From assembly GCA_903861195.1 (NCBI GenBank), contig CAIOTJ010000268.1, positions 35,633 to 99,632 of the forward strand: 64,000 bases of DNA. The letters are read 5' to 3'. Positions within the stretch are counted from its first letter, which is position 1; the number at the start of each line of letters is the position of its first letter. A model generated the notes under the pieces. The model was not told where the DNA came from. It ran no database searches and saw only the letters and a list, made by a program, of their open reading frames with translations. This stretch comes from an uncultured Planctomycetaceae bacterium. Its GTDB lineage: Bacteria; Planctomycetota; Planctomycetia; Planctomycetales; Planctomycetaceae. The position numbers were made by a program, and so were the translations under genes. This document shows, in pieces, positions 51,479-59,685 of this stretch.

Positions 51479-52816
51479 TTACGCCAGCAAGCCCGGAATG
51501 ACCCGGCCACTCCCCACGAGGGGGACCGGTCGGCCGAGAGGATCGGGATACTCCTTGTCCGAATCAATTCCCAGAATCGTATGCACCGTCTTCAGCAGGT
51601 CGGCCACGCTGATCGGGTCGCTGGTGGGGGCGGCCGCCTGGGCGTCGGTGGCCCCAATGATCTGACCGGGCTTCACCCCACCCCCCGCAAACAAGATCGA
51701 CTGCGCCATCGACCAGTGATCACGCCCCGCCTGGGCGTTCACCCGCGGGGTCCGACCCATCTCTCCCATCATCACCACCAGGGTGTCGTTCAGCAGACCC
51801 CGCTGCTCGAGATCGGTGATCAACGCGGCAAACGCCTTGTCAGCCGGGGGAATGAGGTCCTCTTTCAGACTCGGGAAGCAGTTGAAGTGCACGTCCCAGC
51901 CGGGGGCGTCGATCCCCACGAACCGGCAGCCCGCCTCGACCAGCCGGCGGGCCAGCAGGCTGCATTGGCCAATCTGCGTCATCCCGTACGATTCGCGCAG
52001 CTCAACGGGCTCGGCCTGGATGCGGAACGCCTCGCGGGCTTCGGCCGACTGCATCAAGGCGTTGGCCTTCTGGTAATAAGTGGCCATCGCCGCCGCCCGG
52101 CCTCCCCGCGCGCGGTTCTGGTCCAGCCCCGCCAACAGTTTCTGCCGCTGTGCCAACCGCAGACTCGACAGCCCCGTCACCGCCGAGAGATCCTTGACCT
52201 CGAAATCGGGCTGGCTGGGATCGGCTTCGATCACAAACGGGGCGTACTCGGCCCCCAAAAAGCCTGGCCCCCCCGCCGACATCGGATGCGGCATGTTGAT
52301 GTAGGCGGGTACCCGCCCGCGAGGCCCCAGTTCCCGCGCCACCCACGAACCCAGTGAGGGATACAGCTCGTTGGTGGGAATGGGGTGTTCGCCGTCGGGA
52401 AACGTCGGCTTGCGACCGGTCATCACATAGTAATAGCCGGTCATGTGGCCGTTGTCGGCATGGCTGTGACTGCGCACCACGGTGAACTTGTGGGCGATCT
52501 TCGCGCAGTTCGCACAATGCTCGGTGAAGAACGTGCCCGGGACAGAAGTGGGAATGGTCGCGAACGGACCGCGGATCTCAGCCGGTGCCTCGGGCTTGGG
52601 ATCCCACATGTCCTGCTGGGGAGGGCCCCCTTCCAGAAAGATGAAGATGCACGCCTTGGCCCGCGCCAGCCGCCCGGTGGTCGTCTCGTCAGCCGCCAGC
52701 AACTGCGGCAAACCCAGGCCGGTGAACAGCCCGGTACTCCCCACCCGCAGCATGTTTCGCCGTGTCAATCCGTCACAAAACCGGGTTCCGGTTCCCGGGA
52801 GGCTCAGATTCAGCAT
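51479..52816 (-). CDS. DUF1501 domain-containing protein (second pair)
   Basis: A 445-residue exported protein with a Tat-like start (LTRRNMLRVGSTGLFTGLGL). DUF1501 motifs: ACIFIFLEGGPPQQDMWDPK, CAKIAHKFTVVRSHSHADNG, QCSLLARRLVEAGCRFVGID, WDVHFNCFPSLKEDLIPPAD and MGEMGRTPRVNAQAGRDHWS, ending RPVPLVGSGRVIPGLLA. It follows the DUF1549/DUF1553 gene on the same strand after 103 bases, the usual order for the pair. The variant EMGRTPR replaces EFGRTPR of the other copies. Function unknown. Confidence 0.93.
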   Translation of the reverse strand: MLNLSLPGTGTRFCDGLTRRNMLRVGSTGLFTGLGLPQLLAADETTTGRLARAKACIFIFLEGGPPQQDMWDPKPEAPAEIRGPFATIPTSVPGTFFTEHCANCAKIAHKFTVVRSHSHADNGHMTGYYYVMTGRKPTFPDGEHPIPTNELYPSLGSWVARELGPRGRVPAYINMPHPMSAGGPGFLGAEYAPFVIEADPSQPDFEVKDLSAVTGLSSLRLAQRQKLLAGLDQNRARGGRAAAMATYYQKANALMQSAEAREAFRIQAEPVELRESYGMTQIGQCSLLARRLVEAGCRFVGIDAPGWDVHFNCFPSLKEDLIPPADKAFAALITDLEQRGLLNDTLVVMMGEMGRTPRVNAQAGRDHWSMAQSILFAGGGVKPGQIIGATDAQAAAPTSDPISVADLLKTVHTILGIDSDKEYPDPLGRPVPLVGSGRVIPGLLA

Positions 52817-52919
52817 GGTTGGGGCTCGGGCAAAAGCAAGAGGCGGGAAACAGGCCCTTGGAGTGAATCGGCTGCTGCGGAGACCCAGTCCCAGTCTGCT
52901 GCCGATTGTGCCGGGTCTG

Positions 52920-55352
52920 TCAGTGGTTGTACAGGAATTCCTTGGTGTTCAGCAGGGCCCACAGCAGGTCTTCGACCGCCGCCTGGCGGTCGCTGCTATG
53001 CACGGCGAAAGTCTCTTCGATCAGCGGGCGTTCCGTCTCAGTGGGCAGCCGCGACAGTGTCGCCAGGTACAACTCGGCGGCGACCTGCTCCGGCGGCAGT
53101 TGACCCAGCGCCAACCGGCGCGCCTGCCCTTTCCGGTGCGTCAGCTTCTCTTGAATCTCCGGAGAGTTCATCAGGTGCAACGCCTGCGAAATACTGGGCT
53201 CGTTGCTGCGCTCGCACTCGCAGACCGTGGCCCGCACCGGACGGCCGAAGATCCGGAAGAAGTACGACGGCATGCGGTTGTCCCACACCTGAATCGCCCG
53301 AATTCCCTCGGGCCACCCGTTGAACTTCTCGGCGATCCCCGTCGTCTGGCTTACGGCATCCAGCAGCACCTCGGCCGGCAGCGCCTTGGGAACGGCGTGC
53401 GAGAAATGCTGCCGGTCCGTGGCGTTGGTGTCGTTCGTCTCGGATGACAGTTGGTACACCGTCGAGTTCAGCAGGGTCTTCGTGAACGCCTTGAGATCGT
53501 ACTTCACATCCCGCAGATGCTGGGCCAGAGCGTCGAGCAACGGCTCATTGGTGGCGGGATTGGTCGCCCGCAGGTCGTCAATCGGTTCGACCAGCCCCCG
53601 GCCGAAGTAATGGGCCCACAACCGGTTGGCAATCGCCCGGGCCAGGAACGCGTTGTCGGGGGCGGTGGTCCAGTCGGCCAGGGCCCGCCGGCGGTCGGTC
53701 GCCCGTTTCAGATCGGGGGCCGGGGCTCCCAGCGGGCGGGCCGCAACCGGCTGGCCCGTGCGGGGATGCGGCGCATCCGCTCCGCCGCGCGAAACGACCG
53801 CTTCGGTTCCCTCGGGCAAAGGCTTCACCGAGACCCCGGTGAAGAATCCCACCAATCCGGCATAGTCGTCCTGGCTCCACTTCTCGCTGGGGTGATGGTG
53901 GCACTGGGCACATTCGATGCGCACTCCCAGGAACAATTGGCTGAACGACCGGGCCGCGACTTCGGGCTTCTCCAGCGCCTTGTAGAACCCGGCGGGGCTC
54001 TCCGACTGCACCGGTCCCTGCACCAGTAACACGTCGCGCACCAGTTGGTCATACGGGCGGTTTTCGGCAAACTGCCGGTGCAGCCAGCGCGAGAGGCCCA
54101 CCGTGCCCTGCGGGGTGATGCGGGTTTTGTCAGCCCGCAGCAGGTCGGTCCATTTCATCGCCCAATAGTCGGCATACTCGGGACGCTGCAGCAGACTGTC
54201 GATCCATTTGGCCCGCTTGTTGGGGTCGGGATCTTGCAGAAAGGCCCGCGCCTCGGCCCCCGTGGGCAGCGTCCCAATCACATCGAGCGTGACCCGCCGC
54301 AGGAAGCTGGCATCATCGGCCAGCGGGCTTGGTTGAATCCCCAGCCGCTGCAGTTTGTTCCAGACCAGAGTGTCGATGAAGCCCTTCTCGGCCGGACGTT
54401 GGAACTGAGGATTGGGACGGGGCAGGGCCACCCGGCAGACCGAGACCAGCCCCTGATAACGGACCAGAATCGCCGCCTCTCCGGGAATGTCGCTCGCCCG
54501 CACCACCCCGCGCGGGTCGGCCTCGACCACATGCCCGGCGTTCGAGAGGAAGTCCGACTCGATCGTCACGCACTTGCGGCCCCCCCGCGCGTCGATCGCC
54601 GTCACCCGCAATTGCCGCGATTCGCCCGGAGTCAGCGTCAACTCAGGGGGGTCGACTTCGATCTGCACCACCGGCCGTTCGCCGTCCACCTGCAAGGGGG
54701 CCCCCGACGCGATCCAGCGGACCAGCCGACGGTACTGGGGACTCTCCTTCTCAAGTTTCCGGCCGCCGCCGTGCGGCACCTCAGCCGCTCCCTTCCGCAC
54801 CACCAGGCTGCGGGCGGGGTCGGTGGTGTTCAGCCGCCGGTTACGCGCTTCGCGGGTGAGTGCGTCATGGTCAAACTCGGCATCAAACCCCAGCAGGCTC
54901 AGCTTGAATCCGTTCTGCCCCTCAGCCTTCCCATGGCAGCCCCCCGAGTTGCAGCGCCCCTTGGTCAGGATCGGTTCGATGTCGTGCTCGAACGACAGGG
55001 GGGCGGGTTGGGTCAGCCCCTTCACGGCAATGGGGACCGCCATTTCGGCACCGTCCGCCTGGATGATCAGCCGGGTGGTCCCGTCGGCCACAGGCTGCAC
55101 GAGCCCCTCCCGATCGACGGTAGCCACCTGGGGATTCTCCACCCGCAGGTTCGCCTCACGAGTGACGTCCCGCTCGCGCCCCTCAACCGCACGCAGCACC
55201 ACCACCTGCTGCGTGGCCTCGGATTGGGTCAGTTCGATGGCTTGAGGGGCGGCTCGCAACGGGTCGGCCGCCCAGACGGGGACGCTCAGCCCGAGATTCG
55301 CTGCGGCGAACACTCCGCTCCATGCCAGCCAAGCCCAGGTTGCGCGGATCAT
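52920..55352 (-). CDS. DUF1549/DUF1553 planctomycete cytochrome-type protein (second copy)
   Basis: A predicted 810-residue secreted protein (signal TWAWLAWSGVFAAANLGLSV). An N-terminal Ig-like module (VVVLRAVEGRERDVTREANL) comes first, then the heme-like block RCNSGGCHGKAEGQNGFKLS with C-x4-C-H spacing, a second Big_2-like module (LTLTPGESRQLRVTAIDARG), DUF1549 (LRRVTLDVIGTLPTGAEARA, canonical CAQCH in RIECAQCHHHPSEKWSQ) and DUF1553 (AIANRLWAHYFGRGLVEPID, TVCECERSNEPSISQ). The start at 55352 places the signal peptide first; the frame upstream to 55565 lacks protein character. Partner of the DUF1501 gene just downstream. Divergent from the oxidoreductase gene. Confidence 0.92.
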   Translation of the reverse strand: MIRATWAWLAWSGVFAAANLGLSVPVWAADPLRAAPQAIELTQSEATQQVVVLRAVEGRERDVTREANLRVENPQVATVDREGLVQPVADGTTRLIIQADGAEMAVPIAVKGLTQPAPLSFEHDIEPILTKGRCNSGGCHGKAEGQNGFKLSLLGFDAEFDHDALTREARNRRLNTTDPARSLVVRKGAAEVPHGGGRKLEKESPQYRRLVRWIASGAPLQVDGERPVVQIEVDPPELTLTPGESRQLRVTAIDARGGRKCVTIESDFLSNAGHVVEADPRGVVRASDIPGEAAILVRYQGLVSVCRVALPRPNPQFQRPAEKGFIDTLVWNKLQRLGIQPSPLADDASFLRRVTLDVIGTLPTGAEARAFLQDPDPNKRAKWIDSLLQRPEYADYWAMKWTDLLRADKTRITPQGTVGLSRWLHRQFAENRPYDQLVRDVLLVQGPVQSESPAGFYKALEKPEVAARSFSQLFLGVRIECAQCHHHPSEKWSQDDYAGLVGFFTGVSVKPLPEGTEAVVSRGGADAPHPRTGQPVAARPLGAPAPDLKRATDRRRALADWTTAPDNAFLARAIANRLWAHYFGRGLVEPIDDLRATNPATNEPLLDALAQHLRDVKYDLKAFTKTLLNSTVYQLSSETNDTNATDRQHFSHAVPKALPAEVLLDAVSQTTGIAEKFNGWPEGIRAIQVWDNRMPSYFFRIFGRPVRATVCECERSNEPSISQALHLMNSPEIQEKLTHRKGQARRLALGQLPPEQVAAELYLATLSRLPTETERPLIEETFAVHSSDRQAAVEDLLWALLNTKEFLYNH

Positions 55353-55639
55353 CGGACACAGTCTCGCAAGAAACGCCCAGTCCAGTCGGCTTACACAGGC
55401 CGAACAAACGTCCACATTGTATGAGATCACCTGTGGTGGAAGCAATTCGAAACAAGGGGCGGACTGGTGGTTCTTGATCCTGGAAACCGCCGGACCAGCA
55501 CCCGGGTTTCGCCCGGGCGTTTGTTGACGACTTTGACGGTGACCGTGAAGATCTTCCGCAGTCACAACCAGCGCGTCCCGCAGTCCTGGGGCACCGCGCT
55601 GACGTCCGCTTCCGCATCACTCGCACACAGGCAGTCACC
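55353..55639. promoter_or_regulatory. Divergent promoter region
   Basis: About 290 bases between the DUF1549/DUF1553 gene and the oxidoreductase gene. An AT-richer part at 55415-55455 (cattgtatgagatcacctg) is the likely promoter area for the reverse-strand pair. No dyad of note. Confidence 0.35.
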
Positions 55640-56680
55640 ATGGCATCACTCGGAATTGGAATGGTGGGCAGCGGCTTCATGGGGCTCACCTATTCCGAAG
55701 TGCTGGCGAAGCATATTCCCGGGGCCCATCTGGCCGCCGTGACAGGTGGCAAGCGGGCCGCGGCCCTGGCGGCCGACTATGGAGTCCCGCATGCCGCCAC
55801 TTACGAAGAGCTGCTGGCCCGTCCCGATGTCGCGGGGGTGGTGCTGGCGACCCCCGATCAGAACCGGCTGGAATTGACCCGGGCGGCGGCTGCAGCGGGG
55901 AAACATGTGCTGGCCGAGAAACCGATGGCCCCCACGGTGGCCGAGTGCGACGCGATGATCGCCGCCTGCCAGAGTGCCGGAGTGAACCTCGCCGTGGTCC
56001 AGACCGAGCGGTTCCGCAAGATCACACTCAAGGCGAAGGAGATCATCGACTCGGGGAAGCTGGGCCCGCTGTGGATGCTGCGGACCATTTCGAGCTTTCC
56101 CATCAGCCTGGCGAAGGAACTGTTCGAGAGCCGCCCCTGGATGCTCGATCCCAAGGGGGGCGGGCTGTTCATGGGGATCGCCTCGCATAACACCGACTTC
56201 CTGCGCTGGCTGACCGGGTCCAACGCCACGCAGGTCTTCGCCCAGGTGCATTCCTACAGCGATCTCGAGGCCCCCGCGCAGAGTGTGATGGCCCAGATTG
56301 GATTCGAGAGCGGAGCGATGGCCCACATGTGGATCTCGTCCGAGTTCCCTGCTCCCGGCTGGCCCTCCAGCGAGGTCCGCTTCCAGGTGGTCGGGAAGCA
56401 CGGCATGCTCGACCTCGAAAACTTCGAGTACCTCGATGTCTCGCTGGGCGAGACCTGGGAACGAATCATGACCCCCGAACGGTTCGATTACCTGAAAGAG
56501 CCGAAGTCTCCCATCCGGCTGTTCCCCCACATCGGCGTGGTCCGCGAGTTTGTCGACAGCATCCGCGAGGGACGGCCCCCGAAGGTCGGAGGTGCCGAAG
56601 GCCGCGCCGCGGTCGAACTCTGCGAAGCCTGCCTCCTCTCGGCCCGCACCAACCAGGTGGTGCGTCTGCCGTTAAAGTGA
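55640..56680 (+). CDS. Gfo/Idh/MocA family oxidoreductase
   Basis: A 346-residue NAD(P)-dependent oxidoreductase. The Rossmann motif is LGIGMVGSGFMGLTYSEVLA, followed by the family motif AGKHVLAEKPMAPTVAECDA with the conserved EKP Lys, and a C-terminal alpha/beta domain (GGGLFMGIASHNTDFLRWLT, with the conserved H-N-T/D in place of the usual catalytic D-x-G-x-H-x2-D). No signal peptide. Likely acts on a sugar or polyol; substrate not identifiable. The last 209 bases are repeated at 57929-58137. Convergent with the PEP-CTERM gene. Confidence 0.93.
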   Translation: MASLGIGMVGSGFMGLTYSEVLAKHIPGAHLAAVTGGKRAAALAADYGVPHAATYEELLARPDVAGVVLATPDQNRLELTRAAAAAGKHVLAEKPMAPTVAECDAMIAACQSAGVNLAVVQTERFRKITLKAKEIIDSGKLGPLWMLRTISSFPISLAKELFESRPWMLDPKGGGLFMGIASHNTDFLRWLTGSNATQVFAQVHSYSDLEAPAQSVMAQIGFESGAMAHMWISSEFPAPGWPSSEVRFQVVGKHGMLDLENFEYLDVSLGETWERIMTPERFDYLKEPKSPIRLFPHIGVVREFVDSIREGRPPKVGGAEGRAAVELCEACLLSARTNQVVRLPLK

Positions 56681-56913
56681 GGACGGTGTCGACCGCAACG
56701 TTCGGCCCGATCTCCCTTTCGGAACTCAGCAGGTTGTCCCCCACAGGTCGAGAGCTTGAGTCCCCGGCAATTCCCGGGAATACCCGACAGCGCTGGCCGA
56801 CCGTTTTGCAGACAGTTCCGCCGCGGTCCAGTTCCAGCCAGACCGCTGTGCAAACAGCGCGTTGACCTCTGCCAGAACGTAGCCACAATCGACGAGGAAG
56901 CCGAGAAGGGGAA
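56681..56913. other. Gap between convergent genes
   Basis: About 230 bases with a 10-base palindrome ttcccgggaa at 56771-56780. The reverse strand shows a short protein-like phrase, LGFLVDCGYVLAEVNALFAQ, with no start or family support. No gene called. Confidence 0.3.
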
Positions 56914-57570
56914 TCAGCGCCGCCGCCGGAAAGCGAACAGTGAGACCACCCCCCCCAGCAGCAGGATGGCACTGCTGGGTTCGGGAGTCCACACCTCAGC
57001 ACTTGTATACCACAGAATGGGACCGAGATCGTTCGGACCGTCTTTTGCCTTCAGGGTGTACAGCAGCGTGACTGTATCGGTGACTGGGGTGACCAATCCA
57101 ACATATGTGCTCAAAAGGTTGCCATCACCGAAGCGGTTTGCGTCGAGAGTGTAATCCCAACTGGAAAGCAGGTGAACAGGATCGAGCGAATCGCCGTCGA
57201 AGACCTTCACGGAGACAGTCGGATGCAAGGGGGTCTGGGTCTGCGCGTAGGCGTTGTCAATCACATAGGTTGGACCGACCGTAAATCCGGAGATCTTTTG
57301 TCGGATTCCCTTTCCCACCGTCGTCAACAGAACCCCGTTGATCCCCCCGCTCCGGGCGCTCCAGGCGCCGAACGTTTGGCCGACGAGGGAATGTCCCCCG
57401 GCACCCGTTTCCGCCCAGCCGTGGACCGGCAGGGTGTTCAGGGCGGCGGGAGGACTGACAGGTCCATAATCCGCGAAGTTAAAGTTCGTAATGACAACAG
57501 CGGAAGCGGTCTGTGCGAGGAGCCCGACCAACCATCCAGACAACAGGACGCACAGCGATCGTGTGAACAT
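56914..57570 (-). CDS. PEP-CTERM sorting domain protein
   Basis: A 218-residue exported protein. N-terminal signal FTRSLCVLLSGWLVGLLAQT is followed by a beta-rich domain (VVITNFNFADYGPVS, GWAETGAGGHSLVGQTFGAW, VSVKVFDGDSLDPVH). The C-terminus is a PEP-CTERM tail: VWTPEPSSAILLLGG with the P-E-P, a hydrophobic stretch and a final RRRR cluster. Such proteins are cut and attached or released by an exosortase. An agagg ribosome binding site before ATG 57570 decides the start; the frame continues upstream to 57663. The structural domain resembles extracellular lectin-like or VPLPA-type modules but no family can be named. No exosortase gene is in the window. Confidence 0.85.
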   Translation of the reverse strand: MFTRSLCVLLSGWLVGLLAQTASAVVITNFNFADYGPVSPPAALNTLPVHGWAETGAGGHSLVGQTFGAWSARSGGINGVLLTTVGKGIRQKISGFTVGPTYVIDNAYAQTQTPLHPTVSVKVFDGDSLDPVHLLSSWDYTLDANRFGDGNLLSTYVGLVTPVTDTVTLLYTLKAKDGPNDLGPILWYTSAEVWTPEPSSAILLLGGVVSLFAFRRRR

Positions 57571-57842
57571 GACAGCCTCTTGATGAACAACGTGAAACTG
57601 GAAGGCGGAGGAGATTTGACTCGGACCATTCGTCGTCTTAGGCAAATTGGATAGAAAAAACAATGTTCGTCACGCGAATCTGTGGGGAAAAAAATGGGGG
57701 TAAAAAGGAGAGTTGGGGGTGGTAGCTCAGGCTCGACAGAAGGGGGCGAGGGAGGCCGTGGGGGGAAGAAGTGCATCCTTTGGACGGCAGATTAAGCTGG
57801 GAGTTGAAGAGACAACCGGCGTACGTCCCACAAAGCCATAGG
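57571..57842. other. Upstream region of the PEP-CTERM gene
   Basis: About 270 bases. The purine- and G-rich part at 57685-57770 (ggtaaaaaggagagttggg and similar) stands out from neighbouring DNA. The promoter of the PEP-CTERM gene should be here. The boundary at 57843 begins the mobile-element fragment. Confidence 0.35.
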
Positions 57843-57947
57843 ATGCAACGGAAGACGAACCTCAATCGGCTCGAGAAACACAAGTCGTTCGTGTACGGCA
57901 CGATGACGCTCGACGAGAGCGGGCAGGCCCCCCGAACGGTTCGATGA
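57843..57947 (+). mobile_element. Remnant of a transposase N-terminus (ISL3-like)
   Basis: An ATG at 57843 opens a frame encoding MQRKTNLNRLEKHKSFVYG and TMTLDESGQAP, which resembles the N-terminus of ISL3-type transposases, where a short L-N-R-x-x-K-x-K-x-F-V-Y-G segment precedes a zinc-binding part. The frame then runs directly into the duplicated oxidoreductase sequence at 57929 and stops at 57945. No terminal inverted repeat was recognised. The match is from memory of the family and needs a database search. Confidence 0.45.
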
Positions 57948-58137
57948 CCTGAAAGAGCCGAAGTCTCCCATCCGGCTGTTCCCTCACATCGGCGTGGTCC
58001 GCGAGTTTGTCGACAGCATCCGCGAGGGACGGCCGCCGAAGGTCGGAGGTGCCGAAGGCCGCGCCGCGGTCGAACTCTGCGAAGCCTGCCTGCTCTCCGC
58101 CCGCACCAACCAGGTCGTTCGGCTCCCCCTCAAATGA
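57929..58137 (+). pseudogene. Truncated second copy of the Gfo/Idh/MocA oxidoreductase 3' end
   Basis: These 209 bases align without gaps to 56472-56680, the 3' end of the intact oxidoreductase gene, with 13 differences (about 94 percent identity). Twelve differences are silent and one changes Tyr to Asp. Eight of the silent changes sit in the last 27 bases. The reading frame and stop (58135-58137) are preserved, but the rest of the gene is missing; a transposase-like fragment abuts the left end. It is the remnant of a tandem paralogue. Confidence 0.9.
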
Positions 58138-58239
58138 GGGCAGCCCCCCTCGTAGGATCGGTTTTCAACCTGTCCGTGAAAAAACCGGTCCCTGCCAACC
58201 TGTCTCCACGGATCCACAGGGGAAACTCATCGGTGTCCC

Positions 58240-59685
58240 CTACACCGAAATCAACTCCCGAATCGGCTCCCCATCCGGCAGGATGGGCAGCGGCCGGCCC
58301 GAGTGGTCGGGGAAGGTCTGCTGCGTGTCGATCCCCAGGTGCCGGTAGACCGTGGCCCAGAGATCATTCGGTGACAGCGGCCGGTCGTGGGGGATTTCCC
58401 CCAGCCGGTTCGTCGAGCCAACCACCTGACCCATTCGCAGTCCGCCCCCCGACACCAGAATCGACATCGCCTGCGGCCAGTGATCCCGCCCCGGCTGCAT
58501 CACACCCGTCCCCGTCCCCTTCTGGTAACTGATCCGCGGCGTGTGCCCGAATTCGCCCGTCACCACCAGCAGCACCCGCTGATCGAGCCCGCGGGAGTGC
58601 AGATCTTCGATGAGGGCCGAGACCGCCTGGTCGAACGGAGGAAACCGCCAGCGGGCGTCGTTGAAGACGTGGCAATTCACGGCATGGCAGTCCCAGTTGT
58701 AAACCGTGTCGGCAGGACTCGCCCTGCCGGGGTGCTCCATCACCACGTTGGCGAAGCTGGTCCCCGCTTCAATCAGCCGGCGGGCCAGCAGCGCCTGCTG
58801 ACCATACGGATTGCGCCCATACCGGTCGCGCAAGGCCGGGGCTTCCTGCGAAATGTCAAACGCCTGCCGGGCCTTGTCACTCGTCAGCAGGCCGAACGCC
58901 TTCTGGTGGAAATGATCGGTCGAGGCCAGGCTGCCATTGCGGTCGATCTCCCGGCGGATCCGGTCGAACTGCGTCAGCAGCCCCCGGCGGTCGGTCATCC
59001 GGGGGGTCAACTCGGGCACGACGGAGAGATTGGGGACCGACCACTTCTCATCGCTCGGGTCGCCCCCCACCAGAAACGGCTCGTACGACTTGCCGAGGTA
59101 ACCCGCTCCCTGCGAATAACTGTCGGCATTCGTGTCGGCCCGTTGTCCCGAGGTGAAGGCCAGCATGTCGGGACGCTGGCCCTCCCGCAGCTTGTTGACA
59201 ATGCAGCCGACCGACGGAGCATCATTCACAAACCCGACCGCCGACTTGGGAATGCGGCCGGTCAGCACCCGCTTGTGGGCCCCGTCATGATCGCCGAAGC
59301 CATGCGAGACCGAGCGGATCAGCGAGAACTTGTCGGCAATCGCGGCATGCCGGGGCAGCAGTTCTCCCACGTCGATCCCGGGGATTCTGGTCGCAATCGG
59401 CGCGAAATCGCCCCGGTACTCCAGGGGAGACTCGGGCTTGAGGTCGTAGGTGTCCAGGTGCGACAGCCCCCCCGTCAGCCACACGAGAATCACCGCAGTC
59501 TCGGGCCGTTCCCCGCGCGGGGCCGCCGAGACCCCGCGCCAGCGCAGCACCTGCGACATCCCGGCCGCGAGACTGGCCAGCGAGCTGGTCTGCAAAAAAC
59601 GCCGTCGGCTCCCTGGCTGGTGCCCGGGAGCTTTGGGATCGGCGGCCTGCGGGTCGCCGGGGTTGAGCGTGGGGAGAACATTCAT
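58240..59685 (-). CDS. DUF1501 domain-containing protein (second of a tandem pair)
   Basis: A 481-residue exported protein with an RR-bearing N-terminus (GSRRRFLQTSSLASLAAGMS) that fits Tat. Motifs: TAVILVWLTGGLSHLDTYDL, ADKFSLIRSVSHGFGDHDGA, QALLARRLIEAGTSFANVVM, AVNCHVFNDARWRFPPFDQA and TGEFGHTPRISYQKGTGTG, ending LPILPDGEPIRELISV. It starts 4 bases before the end of the upstream DUF1501 gene, so the two are co-translated. No DUF1549/DUF1553 gene accompanies this pair, unlike the cassettes at 33.7 and 51.5 kb. Function unknown. Confidence 0.93.
   Translation of the reverse strand: MNVLPTLNPGDPQAADPKAPGHQPGSRRRFLQTSSLASLAAGMSQVLRWRGVSAAPRGERPETAVILVWLTGGLSHLDTYDLKPESPLEYRGDFAPIATRIPGIDVGELLPRHAAIADKFSLIRSVSHGFGDHDGAHKRVLTGRIPKSAVGFVNDAPSVGCIVNKLREGQRPDMLAFTSGQRADTNADSYSQGAGYLGKSYEPFLVGGDPSDEKWSVPNLSVVPELTPRMTDRRGLLTQFDRIRREIDRNGSLASTDHFHQKAFGLLTSDKARQAFDISQEAPALRDRYGRNPYGQQALLARRLIEAGTSFANVVMEHPGRASPADTVYNWDCHAVNCHVFNDARWRFPPFDQAVSALIEDLHSRGLDQRVLLVVTGEFGHTPRISYQKGTGTGVMQPGRDHWPQAMSILVSGGGLRMGQVVGSTNRLGEIPHDRPLSPNDLWATVYRHLGIDTQQTFPDHSGRPLPILPDGEPIRELISV

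Noticed and set aside
57715..57790. Possible tRNA because of a ggtagctcagg string at 57719
   Set aside because: The string resembles a tRNA D-arm, but no anticodon arm, T-arm consensus or acceptor pairing follows within 80 bases.
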